Shown: one piece after another, positions 23,843 to 31,351 of the stretch
How positions within the stretch are numbered: the first letter of the stretch is position 1
How the letters are laid out: every line of letters starts with the position of its first letter
NCBI GenBank assembly: GCA_937927875.1
Contig: CALEYV010000047.1
Coordinates: 1 to 34,279, forward strand
Length of the DNA stretch: 34,279 nt
Reading direction: 5' to 3'
DNA from: an uncultured Actinomycetes bacterium
Lineage (GTDB): Bacteria > Actinomycetota > Acidimicrobiia > IMCC26256 > PALSA-555
Notes under the pieces: generated by a model
Database searches by the model: none
Seen by the model: only the letters and a program-made list of their open reading frames with translations
Told to the model about the DNA's origin: nothing
Made by a program: the position numbers and the translations under genes

Positions 23843-24805
23843 ATGACGACAACCGACGTCGACGAGAAGGCCGCCTTCGTCGCCAAGCTGCGCGCCTTCG
23901 AGGGCCTGGAGGTCGGCGTCGAAGAGGGCGCCGACCCGGTGAACCAGCCGATGATCCGGCACTGGGTCGAGGCCATCGGCGACGCGAACCCGGTCTACGT
24001 CGACCCCGACGCGGCGGCGCAGTCGGTGCACGGACAGGTGATCGCACCGGCCGTGATGCTGCAGGCCTGGGTGATGCGCGGGATCCGGAACCGGCCCGCC
24101 GAGGGTGGGTCGCCGCGCGACGAGCTGCTGCGCCTGCTCGACGACGCCGGCTTCTCGTCGGTCGTCGCCACGAACTGCGAGCAGGAGTATGACCGGATGC
24201 TGCACGTGGGTGACCACCTGCGGACGCGCACGGTCATTGACTCCATCTCGGACGAGAAGCAGACCGGGCTCGGCGTCGGCCACTTCGTGACGACGCGGGT
24301 CGAGTACGAGACGCTCGACGGCGAGCCGGTCGCCCGGATGCTGTTCCGGATCCTGAAGTTCAAGCCCGGCACCGGCCGCCAGGCGCCGTCCGACGACGGC
24401 GCGAAGGCGCGACCGAGGCGGCCGCGGCCCTCGATCACGCCCGACAACGCGTTCTGGTTCGAGGGCGCGCTGCAGCACCGCCTGCTCATCCAGGCCTGCG
24501 ACCACTGCGACACGCTGCGTCATCCGCCGGAGCCGCGCTGTGCCTGCGGGTCGTACGACTGGCACGTCCGCGACGCCAGCGGGCGGGGGACGGTCTACAG
24601 CTACGTCGTCAACCACTACCCGCAGATCCCGGCTTTCGACTACCCGTTGCCGATCGGGCTCATCGAGCTCGAGGAGGGCACCCGCCTCGTCGCCGACCTG
24701 GTGGGCGTCGACCCGTCCGCCGTGACGATCGGCATGCCGGTCGTCGTCGAGTGGCAGGACCTCGACGAGGAGCTGTCGCTCCCGGCGTTCAAGCCGGCGA
24801 AGTAG
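23843..24805 (+). CDS. chsH2: MaoC-like / DUF35 fusion hydratase subunit, ChsH2-like
   Basis: The protein has 320 residues (the M. tuberculosis ChsH2 is similar in length). Residues about 1-180 form a MaoC-like hot-dog domain (VNQPMIRHWVEAIGDANPVYVDP). Residues about 200-320 are DUF35, with a zinc ribbon CDHC and CAC plus a short OB fold. In the known system, ChsH1 and ChsH2 form an enoyl-CoA hydratase, while the DUF35 part binds the Ltp2 aldolase. Both partners are encoded just downstream, at 25921 and 26334. The ATG at 23843 has GGTGGAGGAG directly upstream, a strong ribosome-binding site, and follows the ChsE2-like stop by 13 bases. Confidence 0.88.
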   Translation: MTTTDVDEKAAFVAKLRAFEGLEVGVEEGADPVNQPMIRHWVEAIGDANPVYVDPDAAAQSVHGQVIAPAVMLQAWVMRGIRNRPAEGGSPRDELLRLLDDAGFSSVVATNCEQEYDRMLHVGDHLRTRTVIDSISDEKQTGLGVGHFVTTRVEYETLDGEPVARMLFRILKFKPGTGRQAPSDDGAKARPRRPRPSITPDNAFWFEGALQHRLLIQACDHCDTLRHPPEPRCACGSYDWHVRDASGRGTVYSYVVNHYPQIPAFDYPLPIGLIELEEGTRLVADLVGVDPSAVTIGMPVVVEWQDLDEELSLPAFKPAK

Positions 24806-24811
24806 TCGACC

Positions 24812-25921
24812 GTGGACTTCACCCTCAGCGAGGAGCAGACGGCAGCGCGCGACCTCGCGGAGCAGATCTTCCAAGGCTCGGTGACCCCCGAGCGGGTGAA
24901 GGCGGTCGAGGCCACCGACGAGCGCGTCGACCGCGACCTCTGGGCCGCGCTCGCCGACGCCAACCTCCTCGGGCTGTGCCTCCCGGAGGCGGTCGGCGGC
25001 AGCGGCCTCGGCCTGCTCGAGCTGTGCCTCGTCCTCGAGGCCCAGGGCCAAGTCGTGGCGCCGGTGCCGCTGTGGGCGACGGTCGTGCTCGGCGCGCTCC
25101 CGATCGCGGAGTGGGGGAGCGCCGAGCAGCGCCAGGCGTGGCTCCCCGGCGTCGTGCGCGGCGACGTGCTGCTGAGCGCGGCGCTCGCCGGGCCGGGCAC
25201 CAACGATCCCCACCGTCCGCCGGTCGAGGCTCGAGCCGACGGGTCCGGTTGGCGGCTCTTCGGGCTCAGCGTCGCGGTGCCGGCCGCGCACGTGGCCGAC
25301 CGGGTGCTCGTCCCGGCCCGGACGCCGGACGGCGTCGGTGTCTTCCTCGTCGACCCCCGCGGCCCGGGGGTCACGCTGGAGCGGGCAATCACGACCAACC
25401 GCGAGATCCACCCGCACCTGCTGCTCGACGGCGCGCCCGGCGAGGTCCTCGGCTCGCTCGACGCCGGCGGCCGGGCGGTGGCGTGGATGGTCGACCGGGC
25501 ACTGCTCGGGCTCTGCGCGATGCAGATCGGCGTGTGCGAAGCCGCGGTGCGTCTCGCCGCCGACTACACCTCGAACCGGGTCCAGTTCGGCAAGCCCCTG
25601 TCCGCGTTCCAGGGCGTCGCCCTGCACGCCGCCGACGGCTACATCCAGACCGAGGCCATCCGCGTCACGACGTGGCAGGCCGCGTGGCGGCTCGACGCCG
25701 GGCGGGAGGCCACCAGCGACGTGCTCGTCGCCAAGTGGTGGGCGTCCGAGGGCGGGCAGCGGGTGGTGCACATCGCCCAGCACCTCCACGGCGGGATGGG
25801 CGCCGACGTCGACTACCCCGTCCACCGCTACTTCCTCTGGGGCAAGCAGATCGAGGACACCCTCGGCGGCGCCAGCGCCCAGCTGGCGCGCCTCGGCCAG
25901 ACCCTTGCTGGAGCCGCCTGA
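24812..25921 (+). CDS. chsE1: Acyl-CoA dehydrogenase, FadE28 (ChsE1)-like partner subunit
   Basis: The protein has 369 residues. It opens MDFTLSEEQTAARDLAEQ and ends with the IAQHLHGGMGADVDYPVHRYFLWGKQIE segment typical of this acyl-CoA dehydrogenase subgroup. The NHER-type catalytic segment is replaced: the aligned stretch reads VDRALLGL, so the base is supplied by the ChsE2-like partner. It closely resembles the partner subunit at 6654-7778, so the two pairs arose by duplication. GTG start at 24812, 6 bases after the ChsH2-like stop. Here the chsE1 and chsE2 genes are separated by chsH2, unlike the adjacent fadE28-fadE29 order in mycobacteria. Confidence 0.83.
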   Translation: MDFTLSEEQTAARDLAEQIFQGSVTPERVKAVEATDERVDRDLWAALADANLLGLCLPEAVGGSGLGLLELCLVLEAQGQVVAPVPLWATVVLGALPIAEWGSAEQRQAWLPGVVRGDVLLSAALAGPGTNDPHRPPVEARADGSGWRLFGLSVAVPAAHVADRVLVPARTPDGVGVFLVDPRGPGVTLERAITTNREIHPHLLLDGAPGEVLGSLDAGGRAVAWMVDRALLGLCAMQIGVCEAAVRLAADYTSNRVQFGKPLSAFQGVALHAADGYIQTEAIRVTTWQAAWRLDAGREATSDVLVAKWWASEGGQRVVHIAQHLHGGMGADVDYPVHRYFLWGKQIEDTLGGASAQLARLGQTLAGAA

Positions 25922-26337
25922 TGAGCACGACGACCTCCCGGCACGCGTCCGACGTCAACGTCGGCGACGAGCTCCCGACGCTGGCGGTGCCGCTGACGCG
26001 CACGCTCATCGTCGCGACCGCGATCGCGTCCCGCGACTACCAGGACGTCCATCACGACCCCGGCCTGGCCCAGGAGCGCGGGTCCCCGGACATCTTCATG
26101 AACATCCTGTCGACGAACGGGTTCGTCGGCCGCTTCATCACCGACTGGGCCGGCCCCGACGCCGTCCTGCGCTCGGTGAAGATCCGGCTCGGGGCTCCGA
26201 ACCACCCCGGCGACACGATGGTGATGTCGGGCTCGGTGACCAAGAAGGACGGGAACGTCGTCAAGGTCTCGCTCAAGGGCGCGAACAAGATCGGTGACCA
26301 CGTGACGGGGACCGTCGACGTCGAGCTGCTCCCGTGA
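25921..26337 (+). CDS. chsH1: MaoC-like enoyl-CoA hydratase subunit, ChsH1-like
   Basis: The protein has 138 residues, a single hot-dog (MaoC) domain. The SRDYQDVHHDPGLA segment holds the Asp-x4-His pair used for hydration by R-specific and steroid enoyl-CoA hydratases. It is the catalytic partner of the ChsH2-like protein at 23843. The ATG at 25921 shares one base with the preceding TGA stop (TGATG), so translation is coupled. ChsH1-ChsH2 hydrates the unsaturated three-carbon side chain before Ltp2 cleaves it. The homology is strong by motif and gene order, though chain-length preference is not visible. Confidence 0.88.
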   Translation: MSTTTSRHASDVNVGDELPTLAVPLTRTLIVATAIASRDYQDVHHDPGLAQERGSPDIFMNILSTNGFVGRFITDWAGPDAVLRSVKIRLGAPNHPGDTMVMSGSVTKKDGNVVKVSLKGANKIGDHVTGTVDVELLP

Positions 26338-27515
26338 GCGAGTCCAACCAGCTCCGCGACGCGGCCGCCATCGTCGGGATCGGCGCCACCGAGTTCTCGA
26401 AGGAGTCCGGCCGCTCCGAGATGCGCCTCGCGGTGGAGGCCTGCGAGGCTGCCATCGCCGACGCCGGCATCGAGCCGGCCCAGGTCGACGGGATGGTCAC
26501 CTTCACCGCCGACACCAACCCCGAGATCGAGATCGCCCGCAACCTCGGGATCGGCGAGCTGTCCTTCTTCTCCCGGGTCCACCACGGCGGCGGCGCCGCC
26601 TGCGGCACCATCCAGCAGGCGGTGCTGGCCGTGAACGCGGGCGTCGCCGACTACGTGGTCTGCTACCGGGCCTTCAACGAGCGGTCCGGCCACCGCTTCG
26701 GGTCCGGCGTGCAGGGCCGCCCGGCGGTGGCGACCGCGGAGGCGTCGCACTTCTCGTGGTACGCGCCGTTCGGGCTGCTCACGCCGGCGCAGTGGGTGGC
26801 GATGTTCGCGCAGCGCTACTGCCACGAGTTCTCGGCCGGCAGCGAGGACTTCGGGCGCATCGCGGTCGCCGACCGCAAGCACGCGGCGAAGAACCCCAAG
26901 GCCTGGTTCTACGAGCAGCCGATCACCCTCGAGGAGCACCAGGCATCCCGCTGGATCGTGGAGCCGCTGCACCTCCTCGACTGCTGCCAGGAGAGCGACG
27001 GCGCGCAAGCGCTCGTGGTCACGACGCCCGAGCGGGCCCGCGACCTCCCGCAGCCGTCGGTCATGGTGCGCGCCGCGGCCCAGGGCGCGGGCGAGGACCA
27101 GCACATGATGACGAGCTACTACCGGGAGACGATCACCGGCCTCCCCGAGATGGGCCTCATCGCTCGCCAGCTCTGGAACACGACCGGGCTCGGCCCGGCT
27201 GACATCCAGGCCGCGATCATCTACGACCACTTCACGCCGCTGGCCCTCCCGCAGCTCGAGGAGTTCGGGTTCTGCGGCCGGGGCGAGGCGAAGGACTTCA
27301 TCGCCGACGGCACCATCGAGCTCGGCGGCCGGCTGCCCATCAACACCAACGGCGGCCAGCTCGGCGAGGCCTACATCCACGGGATGAACGGCATCGCCGA
27401 GGGCGTCCGGCTCGTCCGCGGCACCTCGTACAACCAGCCCGAGGGCGTCGAGCACGTGCTCGTCACCGCCGGCACGATGGTGCCGACCAGCGCGCTGATC
27501 CTCGGCGCCGCGTGA
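26334..27515 (+). CDS. ltp2: Ltp2-like steroid side-chain aldolase (thiolase fold)
   Basis: The protein has 393 residues. The thiolase superfamily fold is present, but the nucleophilic Cys motif is replaced by VHHGGGAACGT. The IIYDHFTP segment (Tyr297) and GEAYIHGMNGI (Tyr347) match the two tyrosines described for the Ltp2 aldolase. The EEFGFCGRGEA segment also matches. Ltp2 releases propionyl-CoA and leaves a C17 ketone, working bound to the DUF35 domain of ChsH2. Both partners are in this operon. GTG at 26334 overlaps the ChsH1-like stop by 4 bases. The SDR that follows also overlaps by 4 bases. Confidence 0.9.
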   Translation: MSESNQLRDAAAIVGIGATEFSKESGRSEMRLAVEACEAAIADAGIEPAQVDGMVTFTADTNPEIEIARNLGIGELSFFSRVHHGGGAACGTIQQAVLAVNAGVADYVVCYRAFNERSGHRFGSGVQGRPAVATAEASHFSWYAPFGLLTPAQWVAMFAQRYCHEFSAGSEDFGRIAVADRKHAAKNPKAWFYEQPITLEEHQASRWIVEPLHLLDCCQESDGAQALVVTTPERARDLPQPSVMVRAAAQGAGEDQHMMTSYYRETITGLPEMGLIARQLWNTTGLGPADIQAAIIYDHFTPLALPQLEEFGFCGRGEAKDFIADGTIELGGRLPINTNGGQLGEAYIHGMNGIAEGVRLVRGTSYNQPEGVEHVLVTAGTMVPTSALILGAA

Positions 27516-28288
27516 CGCCGGACCGGCTCGGCACGCCGACGACCGGCGTCGTCGTGACCGGCGGCGCCTCCGGCATCGGGGCTGGGATCTGCGCCGCCCT
27601 GGCCGAGGCCGGCCGCCCGATCGCGGTCTGGGACCGTGACGGCCGCGGCGCCGAGCAGGTCGCGGCGGGCTGTCGTGAGCACGGCGTGACCGCATACTCG
27701 GCGACCGTCGACGTCACCGACGACGACGTCGTCGCCGCCGCGGTCGTCGCGACGGCGGCGGAGCTCGGCCCGGTCGGCGGGCTCGTCCACGCGGCGGGGA
27801 TCGTCCAGGCCGCGCTCGACGACGTCATCGACGTCGACAGCTGGGACCAGGTGCTCGCCACCCACCTGCGCGCGTACGCGTTCATCGTGCGGGCGGTGTT
27901 CCCCGAGCTCCGGCGGGCCGGCCCGGGGGCGGCCGTCGTCGGGATCTCGTCCATCGAGGGCCTGGTCGGACACGGCGCCATCCCCTCGTACACGGCGGCG
28001 AAGCACGGGATGATCGGTCTCACCCGGTCCCTCGCCCACCGACTCGGGCCGGAGGGGGTGCGCGTCAACGCGGTGTGCCCGGGCTACATCGAGACGCCGA
28101 TGCTGGCCCCCGCGATCGGCGACGCCGACGCGCGCGCCCAGCTCGAGTCACACATTCCGCTCGGTCACCTGGGTGCCCCGGCCGACGTCGCGGCCGTGGT
28201 TCGCTTCCTGCTCTCCGACGAGGCCCGCTACGTCCACGGCGCGGCAGTCGTGGTCGACGGTGGCGTCACCGCGACCGGCGGCCAGTAG
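27512..28288 (+). CDS. Short-chain dehydrogenase/reductase (SDR)
   Basis: The protein has 258 residues with TGGASGIG at the nucleotide site, VWDRD (Asp, NAD preference), HAAG, GISSIEG with the catalytic Ser region, YTAAK, and CPGYIETPM. It is the third classical SDR in the window and closely related to the other two by motif. GTG at 27512 overlaps the stop of the ltp2-like gene by 4 bases, so it is the last gene of the igr-like operon. The igr operon of mycobacteria does not end in an SDR, so this enzyme is a local addition. A reduction or oxidation of a 17-keto/hydroxy or ring ketone product is a reasonable guess. Confidence 0.87.
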   Translation: MTPDRLGTPTTGVVVTGGASGIGAGICAALAEAGRPIAVWDRDGRGAEQVAAGCREHGVTAYSATVDVTDDDVVAAAVVATAAELGPVGGLVHAAGIVQAALDDVIDVDSWDQVLATHLRAYAFIVRAVFPELRRAGPGAAVVGISSIEGLVGHGAIPSYTAAKHGMIGLTRSLAHRLGPEGVRVNAVCPGYIETPMLAPAIGDADARAQLESHIPLGHLGAPADVAAVVRFLLSDEARYVHGAAVVVDGGVTATGGQ

Positions 28289-28291
28289 CGC

Positions 28292-28450
28292 TCAGTAGCT
28301 GGGCGGGAGCAGCGGTCCGGAGGGTGGCGGCGCGGGACACGCGACCCTCGCCACGATCCGGTCGGCGTCGAAGGAGTGGTCCCACACCAGCCTTCCCGCC
28401 ACCAGCTGCGGTCCGGTGACGAAGTGGTACACGTAGCCGCGCCGGAGCAA
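28292..28450 (-). CDS. Possible small protein or C-terminal remnant
   Basis: A 52-residue frame from the TTG at 28448-28450, antisense to the SDR direction. It contains VYHFVTGPQLVAGRLVWDHSFDADRIVARV, whose alternation of hydrophobic and polar residues looks protein-like and ends in a Pro-rich tail. It lies between the end of the igr-like operon and the PadR gene on the PadR strand, 19 bases downstream of the PadR stop. No start codon or ribosome-binding site is convincing. It might be the C-terminal strand region of a lost amidohydrolase-like gene, or chance. Confidence 0.3.
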   Translation of the reverse strand: MLRRGYVYHFVTGPQLVAGRLVWDHSFDADRIVARVACPAPPPSGPLLPPSY

Positions 28451-28469
28451 GTCGCCCGGTGACCGGCAG

Positions 28470-29063
28470 CTAGCCGGCGGACGCTTCCGCTTCGCGACGC
28501 GCCGCGACGGCGTCGAGGTCGACGAGCAGCGACTCGGCCGCGTCCCGCTCCGCCGCCCAGTACCGCTCGCTCCAGCGTTCGATGACCGCCGGGTAGGTCC
28601 ACGCCGGCTCGTGCTCGGCGACGGCGCGGGCCTTCGACACCTCCTCGGCGCGCTCGGCGGCGAGGTCGCGGTGCTCCTCGACCGTTCGTCGCAGCGTCGC
28701 CGGGTCGCTGAGGTGCCCGAGCCAGACCCGGAGCGCGGCGCCGTGCCTGAGCACCGGCGGCTCCACCGGCGCCTCCCGCAGCCACGCGCGCAGCGCGTCG
28801 ACGCCGGCCGGCGTCGTCCGGTACAGCCGCTTGCGGCGGGGCTCGTCCGGAGCGGCGGGGCGCGCCGACACGTACCCGACCGCCTCGAGGCGGCGCAGCT
28901 CCCGGTAGATCTGGCTCATGGCCGGGCTGCCGTAGAAGAAGCGGATCGAGGCGTCGGCCCACTTGCGCAGCTCGTAGCCCGAGAGCTCCCGCCCGAAGGA
29001 GAGGAGACCGAGCACCGCCCACGCCGTCGTCGGGAGCTCCTCCACCGGCCGCAGGCTAGCCAA
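28470..29063 (-). CDS. PadR-family transcriptional regulator
   Basis: The protein has 197 residues from the TTG at 29061-29063 (alternatively a GTG at 29045). The N-terminal winged helix is plain: AWAVLGLLSFGRELSGYELRKW, SPAMSQIYRELRRLEAVGYV, then RKRLYRTTPAGVDALRAWL. The C-terminal half is the Glu/Arg-rich helical dimerisation domain of PadR subfamily-2 proteins. The TTG lies within a possible -10 (CATATT), which makes the GTG at 29045 a real alternative. It is divergent from the LLM oxidoreductase at 29174. The ATATGAC repeats between them are its probable operator. PadR proteins typically sense small phenolic or xenobiotic ligands. The ligand here is unknown. Confidence 0.83.
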   Translation of the reverse strand: MASLRPVEELPTTAWAVLGLLSFGRELSGYELRKWADASIRFFYGSPAMSQIYRELRRLEAVGYVSARPAAPDEPRRKRLYRTTPAGVDALRAWLREAPVEPPVLRHGAALRVWLGHLSDPATLRRTVEEHRDLAAERAEEVSKARAVAEHEPAWTYPAVIERWSERYWAAERDAAESLLVDLDAVAARREAEASAG

Positions 29064-29098
29064 TATGACGAGTTGACATATGACTGATCGTCATATGT
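29063..29098. promoter_or_regulatory. Repeated ATATGAC operator between PadR and LLM genes
   Basis: ACATATGAC (29076-29084) and GTCATATGT (29090-29098) form a perfect 9-bp inverted repeat with a 5-base spacer. A third copy of ATATGAC lies at 29063-29069. A TTGACA (29073-29078) followed by TATGTA at 29094-29099 could be a promoter for the plus-strand LLM gene, with a short 15-base spacer. The repeat is the probable PadR operator for both divergent genes. Confidence 0.7.
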
Positions 29099-29111
29099 AC
29101 TGGCGGCAGGG

Positions 29112-29138
29112 CGCCCGACCGGGCTGGCCGGTCGGGCG
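29112..29138 (+). promoter_or_regulatory. Perfect 11-bp stem-loop in the LLM gene leader
   Basis: CGCCCGACCGG and CCGGTCGGGCG are exact inverse complements with a 5-base loop, followed by TT. It lies between the PadR operator and the GTG of the LLM gene at 29174, so it is in the 5' leader of that transcript if the promoter is at 29073-29099. It could be an attenuator, a stabilising hairpin or a terminator for an upstream transcript. There is no U-run longer than two. Confidence 0.55.
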
Positions 29139-29173
29139 TTCGGGGCTCCCGCGGGGTGGAGGGACGAGCCGGC

Positions 29174-30310
29174 GTGCAGTTCTCGATGATCTTCGAGGCC
29201 CAGATGGCCGACCCGTCGGTCGGCAACGAGCGCCAGGTCATCCGGGACTGCGTCGAGCAGGCCGTCTACGCCGAGGCGATGGGCTTCGACCGGGTGTGGG
29301 CGGTCGAGCACCACTGCCTGCAGTGGTACGCGCACATGAGCGCACCCGAGGTGTTCCTGACCTGGGTCGCGGCGCGCACCGAGCGGATCCGGGTCGGGCA
29401 CGGCGTGGTGTGCATGCCCTTCCACTACAACCACCCCATCCGGGTGGCGGAGCGCGCCGCGATGCTCGACATCCTCTCCAACGGTCGCCTCGACCTCGGC
29501 GCCGGGCGCGGCGCCACGCTCCAGGAGATGTCGGCGATGGGCGTCGACCCCAAGCAGACCTACCTCGAGGTGGAGGAGGCGCTGCGGATGATCGGGTCGA
29601 TGTGGCAGGACCCGGAGCGGTTCGAGTGGCACGGGGAGCTGCTCCAGGTCGCCGAGCACCCGGTGCTGCCCCGGCCGGTGCAGCTGCCGCACCCGCCGCT
29701 TTACCTCGCGTGCACGAAGGAGGACACCGTCACGCTGGCCGCCGAGTACGGGATCGGCGCCCTCGTGCTCGGCTTCTCGGGGCCCGACGACGTGGGCGCG
29801 CTCCATCGCCGCTACACCGACACGATCGAGCACCGCTCGAAGAAGCGCTTCGTGTCGACCGAGGTGAACGACCACTTCTCGGCGCTGTGCCCGACGATCG
29901 TGCTCGACGACGCCGACGAGGCCCTCCAGGTGGGAGCGCGCGGGCAGCGGTTCTTCGCCGAGGCGATCGCTCACTGGTACGGCGGCGGGCCGCCGCCCGA
30001 GGTCGGCGACGAGGACGCCGACCAGGTGGCCGAGATCGACCGGGCGAAGGATCGCATGATCGCCCACCTCCACGAGGCGAAGATCCCGGTCCGACCGAAC
30101 AGCGGGGCGACGTTCAACCTGGTCGAGCACGCCTACGGGTCCTGGCGCGACGCGATCGCGTTCGCGGAGCGGCTCGAGGACGCCGGCGCCGACGAGGTCA
30201 TGTGCCTCATCCAGATGGGCACCGTGCCGCAGGCCGCGTGCCTCGAGACGATCCGCCAGTGGGGCGAGCACGTCATCCCGCACTTCCGCGCCAAGCGCGC
30301 CGTCGCGTAG
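29174..30310 (+). CDS. LLM-class (luciferase-like) flavin-dependent oxidoreductase
   Basis: The protein has 378 residues from the GTG at 29174, preceded by GGTGGAGG. It begins MQFSMIFEAQ, parallel to MKFALFYEI in the paralogue at 2824-3954, and shares AVEHHC, FHYNHPIRVAERAAMLD, NGRLDLGAGRG and a C-terminal HVIPHF segment. It is a TIM-barrel oxidoreductase with FMN or F420. It differs from the other copy by an alternative substrate-pocket region (ACTKEDTVTLAAEYG). It is divergent from a PadR gene and probably controlled by it. The long 5' leader contains a strong hairpin. Its stop is 10 bases from that of the convergent methyltransferase. The substrate is unknown. Confidence 0.85.
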   Translation: MQFSMIFEAQMADPSVGNERQVIRDCVEQAVYAEAMGFDRVWAVEHHCLQWYAHMSAPEVFLTWVAARTERIRVGHGVVCMPFHYNHPIRVAERAAMLDILSNGRLDLGAGRGATLQEMSAMGVDPKQTYLEVEEALRMIGSMWQDPERFEWHGELLQVAEHPVLPRPVQLPHPPLYLACTKEDTVTLAAEYGIGALVLGFSGPDDVGALHRRYTDTIEHRSKKRFVSTEVNDHFSALCPTIVLDDADEALQVGARGQRFFAEAIAHWYGGGPPPEVGDEDADQVAEIDRAKDRMIAHLHEAKIPVRPNSGATFNLVEHAYGSWRDAIAFAERLEDAGADEVMCLIQMGTVPQAACLETIRQWGEHVIPHFRAKRAVA

Positions 30311-30320
30311 GAACGACCAG

Positions 30321-31295
30321 TCAGCCGGCCCGGAGCTCGAGGATCGAGATCGCGCCAGCCCGGTGCACCGTTAACGGCCGGAAGCCGGACGCTTCGGCCA
30401 GCGCGGTGAGCTCGTCGAGGCTGCGCTCCCGCCCCCCGAAGTAGGCGAGCATGCGCAGGTCCATCTCGGTGCCCGGCGACTCGCCGTCGACCCCGATCTT
30501 CTCGATCACGAACACGCGACCGGCCGTCCCGGCCGCTTCGGCGCAGCGGTGCAGGATCCGACCCGCCGACTCGTCGTCCCAGTTGTGCAGGACCGCGGTG
30601 AGCAGGTAACCGTCGGCGCCGGGCGGGAGCGCGTCGAAGAAGCTGCCCGCGACCGCGTCGGCGCGGTCCGAGAGCCCGGAGTCGGCGAAGCGCGCCGACG
30701 CCGCGGCCGCCGTCGCGGGCAACTCGACGACGGTGCCGCGCAGGTCCGGGTGCTCGGTCAGCAGGGCGATCAGCAGCGCGCCGTTGCCGCCCCCCACGTC
30801 GACCACGTGCCGGAGCGATCCCCAGTCGAGGGCCCCGAGGATGGCGGGGGCCCACGCCGTCACGTCCGAGCCCATCTGGGCGTCGAACGCGCCCGCCCGG
30901 GCGGGGTCAGCGGCCAGGTCGTCCCAGAACGAGCGGCCGAACTGGGCCGGGAACGCGGCCTCGCCGGTCCGAACACTGTGCAGCAGCTGAGCGAAGGACA
31001 GGTCGGCGCGGCCGACGCCGCCGTCGAGGTCCAGGACTGCTCGCAGGCCGCCGGGCTGCTCGTCCCGGAGCGCCTCGCCCGCGGCCGTGAGCGAGTACTG
31101 ACCGGCGTCGTCGCGGCGCAGCACGTCCGCCGTCACCAGGTGGCGGAGGAGCCGGTCGAGCGTGACCGGATCGGCACCGGCCGCGGCGGCCAAGGCCGGC
31201 GCCGTCTGCGTGCCCGCGTCGACGTGATCGGCGATCCGCAGCGTCGCCGCGACTCGGATCGCCATCGGGGTCACGAGGTCCCCTCGCGTCCACAC
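30321..31295 (-). CDS. SAM-dependent O-methyltransferase-like protein
   Basis: About 324 residues from the GTG at 31293-31295. The N-terminal winged-helix dimerisation domain (GDLVTPMAIRVAATLRIADHV, LDRLLRHLVTADVLR) is followed by the SAM-binding Rossmann domain, with VVDVGGGNGALLIALL as motif I and a GYLLTAVLHNWDDE motif typical of plant-type and polyketide O-methyltransferases. The His of LHNWDD would be the catalytic base. The frame stays open upstream, and a CTG overlapping the M20 peptidase stop (31353-31355) is an alternative start. It is in an operon with the M20 peptidase and probably the crotonase-family gene. A methyl-ester or hydroxyl substrate cannot be named. Confidence 0.83.
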   Translation of the reverse strand: MWTRGDLVTPMAIRVAATLRIADHVDAGTQTAPALAAAAGADPVTLDRLLRHLVTADVLRRDDAGQYSLTAAGEALRDEQPGGLRAVLDLDGGVGRADLSFAQLLHSVRTGEAAFPAQFGRSFWDDLAADPARAGAFDAQMGSDVTAWAPAILGALDWGSLRHVVDVGGGNGALLIALLTEHPDLRGTVVELPATAAAASARFADSGLSDRADAVAGSFFDALPPGADGYLLTAVLHNWDDESAGRILHRCAEAAGTAGRVFVIEKIGVDGESPGTEMDLRMLAYFGGRERSLDELTALAEASGFRPLTVHRAGAISILELRAG

Positions 31296-31351
31296 GGCAC
31301 GCGCCGCGCCGCCGGTGTCGCCGGCCGCGTCCGGCGGCTGCTCGGGGCCGG

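Noticed and set aside
23744..25825. Long minus-strand open frame opposite the ChsH2- and ChsE1-like genes
   Set aside because: Composition is low-complexity, rich in Arg, Gly, Val and Asp, and the opposite strand carries complete conserved domains.
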